A stretch of DNA of 56,623 bases, taken from NCBI GenBank assembly GCA_964505725.1, contig CAZDJK010000051.1, positions 1 to 56,623 on the forward strand, given 5' to 3'. This DNA is from CAVRJC01 sp964505725. Lineage in GTDB: Bacteria; Actinomycetota; Acidimicrobiia; IMCC26256; DASPTH01. The notes under the pieces are model-generated. The model was not told where the DNA came from, searched no databases, and worked only from the letters and a program-made list of their open reading frames with translations. Both the position numbers and the translations under genes were made by a program. Below are positions 7,511-15,520 of this stretch, in pieces; the stretch's first letter is position 1, and every line of letters starts with the position of its first letter.

Positions 7511-8196
7511 GCACGGGCTCGCCGGCAGCGGATGCCGACGGACGACGCGGCGTCGCCGTGCTCGCGAGCGGTGGCCTCGACAGCGCCGTCCTCGTGGCCG
7601 AGCTGCTCCGCCAGGGCGCGCGCGTCCACCCCGTCTACGTGCGCTTCGGGCTCGCGTGGGAGCCGGTGGAAGAAGCGCACCTCGGCCGCTTCCTCACCAC
7701 CCTCGCGCGCCCCGGCCCCGAGCCGCTCGTGGTGCTCGAAGCGCCGATCGCGCCGGTGTACGGCACCCACTGGAGCGTGTCGGGCGAGCACGTCCCCGAC
7801 GACGCGACCGACGACGACGCGGTGTACCTCCCCGGTCGCAACCTGCTCCTGCTCGCGCAGCCCAGCGTCTGGTGCGCATTGCACGGCGTGCACACCATCG
7901 CGCTCGGGACGCTGAAGGGCAACCCGTTCCCCGACAGCACGCCGGAGTTCTTCCACGACCTCGCCGCGCTCGTCGAACGGGGCATGGACCACCCGTTCGA
8001 CATCGTCACTCCCTTCGCCGCCCTCGGGAAGTCCGACGTGCTCGAGCTCGGGCGCGGCCTCGCGCTCGAGCACACGCTGTCGTGCATCGACCCGAACGAC
8101 GGTCGGCACTGCGGCCGCTGCAACAAGTGTGCGGAGCGCCGGCACGCGTTCGCGGCGTCTTCGATACCGGATCGCACCGAGTACGCCGGTCGGTGA
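7507..8196 (+). CDS. queC: QueC-like ATP-dependent 7-cyano-7-deazaguanine synthase, variant
   Basis: A 229-residue N-type ATP pyrophosphatase with the P-loop SGGLDS (21-26), PGRNLLLL, and a four-cysteine zinc site at Cys192, Cys202, Cys205 and Cys208. QueC normally turns 7-carboxy-7-deazaguanine into preQ0. The segment matching the canonical SGYPDCRPEF substrate loop reads GNPFPDSTPEFF: the Asp and PEF remain, but Cys-Arg has become Ser-Thr, so the substrate may differ. GTG overlaps the queD stop (GTGA). QueE, FolE and tRNA-guanine transglycosylase are not in the window. Together with QueD this points to pterin or 7-deazapurine chemistry. Confidence 0.87.
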   Translation: MSTGSPAADADGRRGVAVLASGGLDSAVLVAELLRQGARVHPVYVRFGLAWEPVEEAHLGRFLTTLARPGPEPLVVLEAPIAPVYGTHWSVSGEHVPDDATDDDAVYLPGRNLLLLAQPSVWCALHGVHTIALGTLKGNPFPDSTPEFFHDLAALVERGMDHPFDIVTPFAALGKSDVLELGRGLALEHTLSCIDPNDGRHCGRCNKCAERRHAFAASSIPDRTEYAGR

Positions 8197-9122
8197 CGTC
8201 GGGGAAGCCGCACGTGGCGCGCGTCTTCGTGGCGCCCGTCTCCTTCGGTCTCGGCGACCTCGTCGTGTCGCTCCCGGCGGTCCAGGCACTGATCTCGGCC
8301 GCCGCTCCCGCCGGCGACGAGGTGTGGCTCGTCGCGCGTTCGCCCGCCCAGGCACAGCTCGCCGGGCGGATCGCGGGCCTGGCCGGGTGCGTCGCCGACG
8401 ACGCGTTCGACCGCGATCCCGGCGCGGGGCGCTTCGTCGACCTGCGGGACCACCCGCTCCAACGCGACCACTGGTGGGGCTCGCCGGAGTTCGAGGCCGA
8501 GTACGGGAAGCTCACGATCAACGCAATCCTCGCCCGCATCTGCGCCGACTTCGCGATCGACGCCGACTTCGCGCGACCGGCGCCGCTCGCGTCGCATCCC
8601 CGAACCGGGCTCGGTGCGTCGGTGCTGCTCGTCGCGGAGACCGACGGTCCGTCGAAGCGCTGGCCCGACGACCACTGGCGAGCGGTGGTGGCGGCGGTGG
8701 CCGCGCTCGGGCTCGACGCGCGGGTCGTCACCCGCGGGAGCGCCGACGACCGCACGGCCGCGTTCGGCGTCGCGGCCGCGCCCGCGCCGACGCCCGGCGA
8801 CGCCGTCGACGTGCTTACGGCGGCGCGCGCGGTCGTCGGTGTGGACACCGGGCTCACGCACATCGCCGCCCAGCAGGGAACGCCGACGGTCACGATCTGC
8901 CGCGCCAACGACGTGTACTTCCGCCCCTGGGAGCACACGCGTGCCGTGCGCGGGAGCCCGTGCGACGACCGCTGCGTCGCCGAGGAGCAGGCGTACGCGT
9001 ACAGCGACCGCGTCGACCTGCGCGGCTTCGACTGGGAGCCTCTGCACTGCCCCGTGGACGGGCGCTGCCTCGACGCGGCGCGGCCCGAAGCGGTGGTGCG
9101 GGCGCTGGAGGAGGTCCTGTGA
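8193..9122 (+). CDS. Glycosyltransferase family 9 (heptosyltransferase-like)
   Basis: A 309-residue GT9-type protein. It shows the N-terminal GLGDLVVSLPAVQAL element, SKRWPDDHWRAVVAAV (the usual KRWP of the nucleotide-sugar domain), and VGVDTGLTHIAAQQGTPTVTIC near the C-terminus. Family members move heptose or related sugars from nucleotide donors onto lipid A cores. A member in an actinobacterium-like genome, overlapped (GTGA) with queC and with the next gene, is unlikely to be making LPS. It may glycosylate a small molecule made by the queDC enzymes or a cell-envelope glycan. The GTG at 8193 is in frame, while the later GTG at 8214 would break the coupling. Confidence 0.85.
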   Translation: MTSGKPHVARVFVAPVSFGLGDLVVSLPAVQALISAAAPAGDEVWLVARSPAQAQLAGRIAGLAGCVADDAFDRDPGAGRFVDLRDHPLQRDHWWGSPEFEAEYGKLTINAILARICADFAIDADFARPAPLASHPRTGLGASVLLVAETDGPSKRWPDDHWRAVVAAVAALGLDARVVTRGSADDRTAAFGVAAAPAPTPGDAVDVLTAARAVVGVDTGLTHIAAQQGTPTVTICRANDVYFRPWEHTRAVRGSPCDDRCVAEEQAYAYSDRVDLRGFDWEPLHCPVDGRCLDAARPEAVVRALEEVL

Positions 9123-10213
9123 TCGCGGTGCGCGGGGTCGAGGTCGACTCCTTCCCCGCGAGCCGGGTGGACAACTCGCAGCCGCACGGCATCGGGCGGG
9201 TCAGCGCGCTGCCCGGGCTCTCGGCCTGGAGCAACCTGGGCCGCAACATCGTGTTCGCGGGGATCGACCTCGAGCCCCGCGCCGTGTTCGACGAGTCGGT
9301 CTTCGCCGAGGACGAGCCCTCCCAGTTCGATCTCGACGTGCACGCCATCCTCGAGCCCGCCGACCTCGGCCTCGTGCTCGCGCTGAACCATCTCGGGATG
9401 GTGCGGGCGTTCCGGAGCGACGACGCGCGCCGGCCCGGCCGGTTGCGGCGCCTCACTCCCGTGTGGACGCGCACGTTCGTCGCCGACGTCGAGCGCGCGA
9501 TCGTCGGGGGCGGTCGGCTCGTCGGCTCCGGGCCCCGCGAGGAACGGGTCCCCGGGCTGCTCGTGTCCGAGCCGCTCGCCCCCGGCGGCACGCGCGCCGA
9601 CCTCGACGTCGCCACCGAGCTCGCGGCGTGGGGTTTCGTCACCGCGCTGGCCCCGCTCGCCGACGACCGCGACGCATCGGTCGCGCTCGGCAGCGACCAC
9701 CGCGTCGGTGTGGCCACCGTCGACGACGTCGGCCACGTGCGCCTGCTGTGGGAGGCCGCGGTCGACTTCGATCCCGTGTTCCTGCACCACGACGGCACCC
9801 GGCTGTGGGCCGCGGGCAGCGAATCGGCCACCGTCGACGACTACGACTGGGAGGCCCAGCGCGGCGGCGGCTTCGCCGCGCTGGATCCTTCCGACGGGCG
9901 CGCGGTGGTGACAGGACGCTTCGCCGCCGATGTCGCGTGGGGCAACGGCGGGGTCGCGGTCGCGGTCACGCCCGGTGCGTTGTGCGCGTTCGGGCGGCGG
10001 GGCGAGGTGCACGTTTTCGACCCGCGCGACGGCGCGCCGATCCTCACGAGCGCACCCGTCGCCGACGGGTCGCTCGGCATCGCCCACGGTGCCTCGGTGG
10101 GCGCCCACCTGCTCTACGGTTTCAACCGCGGCGGCTACCGCCTCTACCGGGTGCCCCTCGCGTCGATCGAGGACGCCGTGCGGTCACGACCCGGCGCCGT
10201 CGGCTCCCGGTGA
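9119..10213 (+). CDS. Uncharacterised beta-propeller-like protein in the queDC operon
   Basis: A 364-residue protein not recognised as a named family. It is rich in short beta strands ending in DG or DD turns (DPSDGRAVV, VFDPRDGAPIL, GSDHRVGVATVDD), which suggests a 6-7-blade propeller built from degenerate repeats. There is no signal peptide or membrane helix, so it should be cytosolic. Its GTG overlaps the stop of the glycosyltransferase (GTGA), so the two are made together. The start HGIGRVSALPGLSAWSN is distinctive. It could be a scaffold, a binding protein for the product, or an enzyme. Its last 30 bases overlap the converging DUF4254 gene. Confidence 0.65.
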   Translation: MIAVRGVEVDSFPASRVDNSQPHGIGRVSALPGLSAWSNLGRNIVFAGIDLEPRAVFDESVFAEDEPSQFDLDVHAILEPADLGLVLALNHLGMVRAFRSDDARRPGRLRRLTPVWTRTFVADVERAIVGGGRLVGSGPREERVPGLLVSEPLAPGGTRADLDVATELAAWGFVTALAPLADDRDASVALGSDHRVGVATVDDVGHVRLLWEAAVDFDPVFLHHDGTRLWAAGSESATVDDYDWEAQRGGGFAALDPSDGRAVVTGRFAADVAWGNGGVAVAVTPGALCAFGRRGEVHVFDPRDGAPILTSAPVADGSLGIAHGASVGAHLLYGFNRGGYRLYRVPLASIEDAVRSRPGAVGSR

Positions 10214-10756
10214 CCCGTAGAGCTTGAGACTCCGGTAGGGGACGAAGCGCTTGGTGCCAGCGCGGACGTCGGCGAGGAGGCCGACGAGTGCTTCCTGCAC
10301 CTCGGACAGGTGGCGCTGCAGGAGCGGGAGCCGCGCCGCGTAGCGCTCGCGGTCGACGGGCGCGTCCCGTGCCGCGCGCTCGGTGAAGTGGATCCGGATG
10401 GTGACGACCGACAAGCGGTCGAAGACCATGCCCGGGCTCTCGGTCGTCGGCGTCGCCGCCGGGTTCTGGACGGTCGCGTCCGCGATCCGGGCGTCGATCG
10501 CCTCGACAAGCCCGTGGCGCGAGGCGTTGAGCCCGTCGATCTCGCGCTTGGCCGCCGCGACCGCGGCGTCGTCGTCGTAGTGCGCGCGCGTCACATCCTC
10601 GCAGCGCCACTGCTCCAGGTTGTTCCCGTGCAACGCGAGGAGGACGTCGAGCACTCCGCCGGTAGGTCCCGTCGGCTCGTCCGCCAGCGCGCGTCGGAAC
10701 GCGGAGACCACGTCCGCGACCGCGGGCACCCCCGGCCCGGGCTCGCCCCCGGTCAC
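10184..10756 (-). CDS. DUF4254 family protein
   Basis: A 190-residue helical protein with the DUF4254 pattern LLALHGNNLEQWRCEDVTRAHYDDD followed by AAKREIDGLNASRHGLVEAID. The function is unknown. My recollection is that in Bacteroidetes DUF4254 genes commonly sit beside GT9 glycosyltransferases, and here one faces the GT9-containing operon, so the association may be functional. The helical layout and the acidic-basic motif (EDVxRxxYD...KRxID) suggest a ligand-handling bundle. The GTG start at 10756 shares GTGA with the stop of the upstream flavoprotein, so the two are coupled. The 3' end overlaps the propeller gene by 30 bases. Confidence 0.75.
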   Translation of the reverse strand: MTGGEPGPGVPAVADVVSAFRRALADEPTGPTGGVLDVLLALHGNNLEQWRCEDVTRAHYDDDAAVAAAKREIDGLNASRHGLVEAIDARIADATVQNPAATPTTESPGMVFDRLSVVTIRIHFTERAARDAPVDRERYAARLPLLQRHLSEVQEALVGLLADVRAGTKRFVPYRSLKLYGSPGADGAGS

Positions 10757-11718
10757 GAGCGTCCCTGCACGTGGCGGAGCACGGAGCGCGCCGCGAGGAC
10801 GCCCTGCCCGAGCGCGGTGGCGACACGCGGGTAGGCATGGGCGACGACGTCCCCGGCGGCCATGACGCCCGGCCGCGACGTCCGGAGCTCGGGGTCGACG
10901 ACGATCGCGCCACGCGCGTCGAGCTCGACCTGGTCCCGGAACAGCTCGGTGCGCGGCACCCGCGCGATCTTGACCACCAGGCCGCCCGCCGGCACCCGCA
11001 TGCGCTCGCCGGCTGGGCTCCGGAGGCCCACCTCCTCGAGCCGGTCGCCTCCATGGAGGGAGTCGAGCTCCCATCCTCCGAGATCGTGGACGCGCGGCTC
11101 GTCGCGGATCTGCTGGACGATGTCGTCCCGGGCGCTCAGCGCGGATCCCCGGTGCACGAGCGTGACCGCGCAGCCCTCCCTGGCCAGCTCGAGCGCGTCG
11201 AGCGTCGCGCTGTCCCCGCCGCCGATCACGACGACCGCGCGGCCGGTGAAGTGTCCGGGCCGGGACTCGACCAGGTAGGTGACGTCGCCCCCGAACGCGC
11301 CCTCCGGGGCGCCGGGAAGCTCCTGCCGACGCGTCCCGGTGGCGAGCACGAGGCAGCGCGCGGACACGCGTGTCCCCGCAGCCTCCACCCTGCGTTCGGC
11401 CAGGTCGACCCGCGTGACCGGCTGCGACCGGCGGATCCGTTCGCCGAGGATCGCGGCCGAGACGTCGAATTCGCGCAGGAGCGGAGCGCCCGCGCCGTAG
11501 CGCCACGCGGCGACGTTGCGGATGGCGTGCGGGATCTCGGCCAGCTGGCCGCCGGGTTGCGGAGCCGATTCGAACAGGACGATGTCGAGCTTGATGTCGA
11601 AGCACTCGAGCGCGCAGCTCACACCGGCGGCACCGCCGCCGACGACGATCACGTCGTGGTCGTCGTCGCGCGCCAACTGGCCGCCCGCCCGGTCTCTCGG
11701 TACCCGGCTACTCGGCAA
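10753..11718 (-). CDS. NAD(P)/FAD disulfide-reductase-like flavoprotein lacking the CxxC
   Basis: A 321-residue thioredoxin-reductase-like fold with the FAD motif GGGAAG (27-32), LVLATGTRRQELPG, the NADPH motif VVVIGGGDSATLDALEL, and the late VMAAGDVVAHAYPRVATALGQG. Where thioredoxin reductase has CATC just before the NADPH motif, this protein reads YLVESRPG with no cysteines, so it cannot be a disulfide reductase of that kind. It could be a ferredoxin-NADP reductase-like enzyme or an oxidoreductase for a small molecule. The TTG start overlaps the PPOX gene by 11 bases; a later TTG at 11676 is possible. DUF4254 follows through a GTGA overlap. Confidence 0.85.
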   Translation of the reverse strand: MPSSRVPRDRAGGQLARDDDHDVIVVGGGAAGVSCALECFDIKLDIVLFESAPQPGGQLAEIPHAIRNVAAWRYGAGAPLLREFDVSAAILGERIRRSQPVTRVDLAERRVEAAGTRVSARCLVLATGTRRQELPGAPEGAFGGDVTYLVESRPGHFTGRAVVVIGGGDSATLDALELAREGCAVTLVHRGSALSARDDIVQQIRDEPRVHDLGGWELDSLHGGDRLEEVGLRSPAGERMRVPAGGLVVKIARVPRTELFRDQVELDARGAIVVDPELRTSRPGVMAAGDVVAHAYPRVATALGQGVLAARSVLRHVQGRS

Positions 11719-12286
11719 CCACGCGGACGTCGCTCATCCGGGGGCCCGATTTCGTGACCCGGAAGCGACGCGGCGTCGTCGCGTAGTAGCGCGGGGACCA
11801 CGAGCCCTCGAGGAGCTCCCCCTCCACCGGCATGCGCCAGGACGTCACCGTCGACCCGTCGAGGGGTACGGCCACCAGCGCTCGCGGCTCGTCGTGGGTC
11901 ATCACCCGGTAGGCGGCGTCGTAGCTCCACTCCCCGCCGGGGTCGTCGGCTGCCGGCTCGACGGTGGTGGCGTCGGCGAGGGGGAGCCGCAGCTCCCGCC
12001 ACTCGTCGTCCTGCCCGGGCTCGAACAGCACCTCGGCGCGGCCGCGGATGGTCACCTTCGCCAGCGGGTAGCGGCTCTCGTCGATCGACATGCACACCCG
12101 GGGGTCACGGCGGATGTTGGCGAGCCAGCCGACCCGCTCGCGGGCGGTGAGGAGCACCTTCCGGTCGCGGTACGCGTAGCCGAGCGGCACGACGAGCGGC
12201 CACCCGTCCTCGCCCACCGTCGCCAGACGCACCAGCCCCGGTCGGGCCAGGAGCGCCTCGATCTCCTCGGGTGTGAGTCGCGCCAT
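11708..12286 (-). CDS. PPOX/FDOR-fold (pyridoxamine 5'-phosphate oxidase-like) protein
   Basis: A 192-residue split-barrel flavin or F420-binding protein. The N-terminal MARLTPEEIEALLARPGLVRLATVGEDGWP is the standard opening of actinobacterial PPOX-like proteins, followed by PLGYAYRDRKVLL and IRRDPRVCMSIDE. Relatives reduce or bind F420, FMN or haem; the cofactor cannot be assigned. A Shine-Dalgarno GGAGA precedes the ATG at 12286. It is the first gene of a reverse operon leading through the cysteine-less flavoprotein to DUF4254. The divergent SDR gene begins 140 bases away, so both promoters lie in 12287-12426. Confidence 0.85.
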   Translation of the reverse strand: MARLTPEEIEALLARPGLVRLATVGEDGWPLVVPLGYAYRDRKVLLTARERVGWLANIRRDPRVCMSIDESRYPLAKVTIRGRAEVLFEPGQDDEWRELRLPLADATTVEPAADDPGGEWSYDAAYRVMTHDEPRALVAVPLDGSTVTSWRMPVEGELLEGSWSPRYYATTPRRFRVTKSGPRMSDVRVVAE

Positions 12287-12426
12287 CGCGTGGGTCTCCT
12301 CGTGCGCGGGTCGTCGCCACACTGTTTCTGATCCGGGCCACGCCGGGCAAGCACCCGCAGGGCGACGAACCTCTCTAGCCGGTCGCGCCCGGTGCACGCG
12401 CGTGCGAAACGCGCTAGGCAGGGAGC

Positions 12427-13227
12427 ATGCTCCGGCTCGACGGGAAGGTCGCGTTCGTCTCGGGCGTCGGCTCGATCGGCCCGGGTTGGGGCAACGGGAA
12501 GGCCACCGCGACGCTGCTCGCCCGGCAGGGCGCGACCGTGTACGGCACCGACGTCGACGACACGGCCGCGGGCGTGACCCGGGCGATCGTCGAGGGCGAG
12601 GGCGGCACGTGCACCGTGCGGCGCGCCGACGCGACCCGAACCGACGACGTGCGCGACGCGGTGGCCGACTGCGTGGCACGGTTCGGTCGCATCGACGTGC
12701 TCGTCAACAACGTGGGCGGCTCCGCGCCCGGCGGCCCCGCCACCATGAGCGAGGCGGAGTGGGACGCCCAGGTCGACTTCAACCTCAAGACCTGCTTCCT
12801 CGGCTGTCACCACGTGCTGCCGGTGATGGTCGTGCAGGGCGCGGGCGCGATCGTGAACCTGTCGTCGGTGGCGGGCATCCGCCAGCACCTCGGGCGCCCG
12901 CAGGCCGCGTACAGCGCGACCAAGGCCGCGATCGTCGAGCTGAGCCGGTCGGTCGCGATCCAGCACGCGCGCGACGGCATCCGCTGCAACGCGGTCCTGC
13001 CGGGGTTGATGCACACGCCGCTCGTCGAGGCGCGGCTGGCGGGTCAGATCGCCGGAGGCGACGCAGCCGCGCTCGTGGCCTCGCGCGACGCCAAGGTCCC
13101 GATGGGCCACCAGGGCGACGCGTGGGACGTCGCGCACGCGATCCTGTTCCTCGTGAGCGACGAAGCGCGCTACATCACCGCGGAGGCCCTCATCGTCGAC
13201 GGCGGCTACTCGGCGGTCACGCCGTGA
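12427..13227 (+). CDS. Short-chain dehydrogenase/reductase
   Basis: A 266-residue classical SDR. The NAD(P) glycine-rich turn is unusual and extended (SGVGSIGPGWGNGKA, 12-26). The catalytic residues Ser147, Tyr162 and Lys166 (YSATK) are present, with VLVNNVGG and C-terminal ALIVDGGYS. It should oxidise or reduce an alcohol/ketone. GGGAGC precedes the ATG. It is coupled by GTGA to the AhpD-like gene, and the luciferase-like gene follows within 15 bases of that gene's stop, so the three form one catabolic operon whose substrate is unknown. Confidence 0.9.
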   Translation: MLRLDGKVAFVSGVGSIGPGWGNGKATATLLARQGATVYGTDVDDTAAGVTRAIVEGEGGTCTVRRADATRTDDVRDAVADCVARFGRIDVLVNNVGGSAPGGPATMSEAEWDAQVDFNLKTCFLGCHHVLPVMVVQGAGAIVNLSSVAGIRQHLGRPQAAYSATKAAIVELSRSVAIQHARDGIRCNAVLPGLMHTPLVEARLAGQIAGGDAAALVASRDAKVPMGHQGDAWDVAHAILFLVSDEARYITAEALIVDGGYSAVTP

Positions 13228-13805
13228 GCCCGCCCGCACCCGAGCGCCGGTTCGGACCGCTGCCGCTCGACGCCATGGATCGCGCGCAGCGCGCCGTGGC
13301 CGACGCCATCCTCTCCGGTCCGCGCTCGGCCGCGCCGGGCCTGCGCGGTCCGTTCGAGGCCTTGCTCCGCAGCCCCGGCCTCGCGATGCCCGTGCAGGAG
13401 CTCGGCGCCCACATCCGCTTCCGCTCGTCGCTGCCGTCGGTACTGAACGAGATGGCGATCATCATGACCGCGCGCCACTGGACGGCGCAGTTCGAGTGGT
13501 ACGCCCACCGGCAACTCGCGATCGACGCCGGCCTCGACCCCGAGGTCGCGGACGCGATCGCGCGCGGTGAGCGCCCCGCGCTCGACCCCGACGCCGACGC
13601 GGTGTACGAGTTCGCCTCGCAGCTGCTCGACACCGGATCCGTCACCGACAACGCGTGGGACGCGGTCGTCTCGCGGTGGGACAAGGTCGGCGCTATCGAC
13701 CTCGTCGGCGCGGTGGGCTACTACTCGCTGGTCAGCTTCGTCCTGAACGTCGACCGCTACCCGACGCCCGACGGCGACGAGCCGCTCGGGCCGCTCGCCC
13801 GTTGA
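13224..13805 (+). CDS. Carboxymuconolactone decarboxylase/AhpD-like protein
   Basis: A 193-residue all-helical protein of the CMD superfamily: ELGAHIRFRSSLPSVLNEMAI, then a TARHWTAQFEWYAHRQLA stretch that replaces the usual ExxCxxCxxH. The cysteine pair of AhpD peroxidases is absent, with the EWYAHRQLA helix in its place, as in the decarboxylase/hydrolase side of the family. It may act on a ring-cleavage product or bind a substrate of the SDR. The GTG overlaps the SDR stop. Confidence 0.8.
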   Translation: MSPPAPERRFGPLPLDAMDRAQRAVADAILSGPRSAAPGLRGPFEALLRSPGLAMPVQELGAHIRFRSSLPSVLNEMAIIMTARHWTAQFEWYAHRQLAIDAGLDPEVADAIARGERPALDPDADAVYEFASQLLDTGSVTDNAWDAVVSRWDKVGAIDLVGAVGYYSLVSFVLNVDRYPTPDGDEPLGPLAR

Positions 13806-13819
13806 CGCCGATCGCACCT

Positions 13820-14743
13820 ATGCAGATCGGCGTGATGTTCCCCCAGAACGAGATCGGCAGCGACGTCGACGACATCCATGCGTTCGTGCGCGCCGCGGAG
13901 GCGGCAGGATGCCGGCACGTCTGGGCGACCGACCACGTCGTGGGCGTCGACCGGAACGTGTACACCACGTGGGACCGCCCGTACAGCCGGGAGCACGAGT
14001 TCCACGAGCCGCTGATGCTGTTCGCGCACCTCGCCGCGATCAGCGACCTCGAGTTCGTCACCGGCATCGTCATCCTGCCGCAGCGACAGACCGTGCTCGT
14101 CGCCAAGCAGGCCGCCGAGCTCGACATCCTGTGCCGCGGACGCCTGCGTCTCGGGGTCGGGATCGGCTGGAACCGGGTGGAGTACGAGTCGCTCGGCGCC
14201 GGCTTCGCGCAGAGAGGCCGGCGCATCGAGGAGCAGATCGAGCTGCTGCGCCGGTTGTGGACCGAGCCCTCGGTCGACTTCCGGGGCGAGTTCGACGTGG
14301 TGCCGAACGCGGGCATCGCCCCCCTGCCCGTGCAGCGGCCGATCCCGGTGTGGATGGGCGCAGGGGCGTCGGATGCCGCGCTCTCCCGGGTCGGGCGCCT
14401 GGCCGACGGCTATCTCGCGAACGCGACGCCGACCGACGGCTCCGACGTGGCGCGCCGGCTCGCGGTCGTCCGGGCCGCCGCCGAGCAGGCCGGCCGCGAC
14501 CCGGCGAGCATCGGCGTCGAGGGGCTCCTGCCGGTCGTCGACCAGAGCGACGACCGCGTCCAGGAGATCGCCGGGCGGTGGCGTGCGCTCGGCGCCACCC
14601 ACCTCAGCATCGATCCCCGCGCCGTCAGCCTCCACGTGAACCAGGACGTGTCGATGGAGCACAAGGTGCGCGAGCAACGGTCATCGACCTCTCTGCTCAT
14701 CGAGGCCGTCCAGCGCGGCTCGGAGCTGATCGCGCGCGCGTAG
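13820..14743 (+). CDS. Luciferase-like F420-dependent oxidoreductase (TIGR03619-like)
   Basis: A 307-residue luciferase-like barrel protein. The pattern MQIGVMFPQNEIG, GCRHVWATDHVVGVD, VTGIVILPQRQTVLVAKQAAELD and GRLRLGVGIGWNRVEYESLG is that of the TIGR03619-type F420-dependent subgroup. F420 use is inferred from these motifs. The ATG at 13820 matches the family start; a TTG at 13802 overlapping the previous stop would add six residues. It is the third gene of the SDR-AhpD-LLM operon. Confidence 0.9.
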   Translation: MQIGVMFPQNEIGSDVDDIHAFVRAAEAAGCRHVWATDHVVGVDRNVYTTWDRPYSREHEFHEPLMLFAHLAAISDLEFVTGIVILPQRQTVLVAKQAAELDILCRGRLRLGVGIGWNRVEYESLGAGFAQRGRRIEEQIELLRRLWTEPSVDFRGEFDVVPNAGIAPLPVQRPIPVWMGAGASDAALSRVGRLADGYLANATPTDGSDVARRLAVVRAAAEQAGRDPASIGVEGLLPVVDQSDDRVQEIAGRWRALGATHLSIDPRAVSLHVNQDVSMEHKVREQRSSTSLLIEAVQRGSELIARA

Positions 14744-14761
14744 CGCGACGCGGGTGGAGAC

Positions 14762-15055
14762 ATGGCGGCCTTCGCGATCCTGATCGCGTTCGTACCAGCG
14801 GCCGGGCAGGCGGACGCGCTGGCGGAGGCGCTGCGCGAGGGCTCCCGCGCCATGAGGGCCGCCCCTGGTTGCGAGCTCCACCTCGTCCTGCGCACCACCG
14901 ACGGCTCGGGGACGGTCTGGGTGACCGAGGTGTGGGAGAGCGAGGCCGCCCACGACGCGGCCCTAGCCACCGCGGCCGCCCGTGCCTTGACCGAGCGGGT
15001 GATGGGCCTCGTCAGCGGCGTCGACCGGCGGATCGTCGCCACCGTCTCGGCCTAG
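14762..15055 (+). CDS. Antibiotic biosynthesis monooxygenase (ABM) domain protein
   Basis: A 97-residue ferredoxin-like ABM-fold protein: AFAILIAFVPAAGQADALAEALREG followed by GCELHLVLRTTDGSGTVWVTEVWESEAAHDAAL, the usual family arrangement. Such proteins are cofactor-less quinol monooxygenases or aldehyde-handling dimers. It begins 18 bases after the luciferase-like gene, with GGGTGGAGAC ahead of the ATG, and may belong to the same operon. Its last four bases overlap the converging PPOX gene. Confidence 0.85.
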   Translation: MAAFAILIAFVPAAGQADALAEALREGSRAMRAAPGCELHLVLRTTDGSGTVWVTEVWESEAAHDAALATAAARALTERVMGLVSGVDRRIVATVSA

Positions 15056-15495
15056 CCGTTCGAGTAGACGCGCGTCGGCGTGAGCACGACCAAGGTTCGC
15101 CGTTCCTCGCGCATCACGCGGTCGTAGGTGTCCCAGTCGTCGTGCGTGCCTCCCGCGGCCGTGAACGCGTCGCGCAGGAGCCGCCGGAGCGCCTCCGCCT
15201 CGACGCCCGGATACGGGTCGTCGGGGCCGATCAGCTCGGACGCTCCCTCGACCGCGACCCACGCGCCGCCGGCGACAGCGACGATGGTGGCGACCGGACG
15301 CACGCGCAGGTTCGCGAGCTTGCGGCTCCGGCCCCGCGCCACGCACACCACGACGTCGTGATCAACGTCCGGGTGCCGCATCACGCCCGCGCTCACGAGC
15401 GACGCCTGGATGGTGCCGTCGGCGCGCGCGGTGGCGATCACGCACAAGTGTCTGGTGGCGGCCGCGACGCGGGCGAAGTCCGAGAGGTGGGTCAC
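15052..15495 (-). CDS. PPOX/FDOR-type F420-dependent protein
   Basis: A 147-residue split-barrel protein starting VTHLSDFARVAAATRHLCVIATARADGTIQAS. The opening and the pattern GVMRHPDVDHDVVVCVARG fit TIGR03618-type actinobacterial F420-dependent enzymes. The GTG at 15495 follows GAGGTCCCG and gives the family N-terminus. It is 25 bases downstream of the nitroreductase stop, so the VOC, nitroreductase and this gene form a reverse-strand cluster. Confidence 0.83.
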   Translation of the reverse strand: MTHLSDFARVAAATRHLCVIATARADGTIQASLVSAGVMRHPDVDHDVVVCVARGRSRKLANLRVRPVATIVAVAGGAWVAVEGASELIGPDDPYPGVEAEALRRLLRDAFTAAGGTHDDWDTYDRVMREERRTLVVLTPTRVYSNG

Positions 15496-15520
15496 CGGGA
15501 CCTCGTGACGGCGGTCGCGG

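Noticed and set aside
10184..11605. A 473-codon reverse reading frame spanning DUF4254 and the flavoprotein gene
   Set aside because: Only its last part is the DUF4254 gene; the rest is the flavoprotein gene read in another frame (Arg/Gly/Ala-rich). The DUF4254 start is GTG at 10756.
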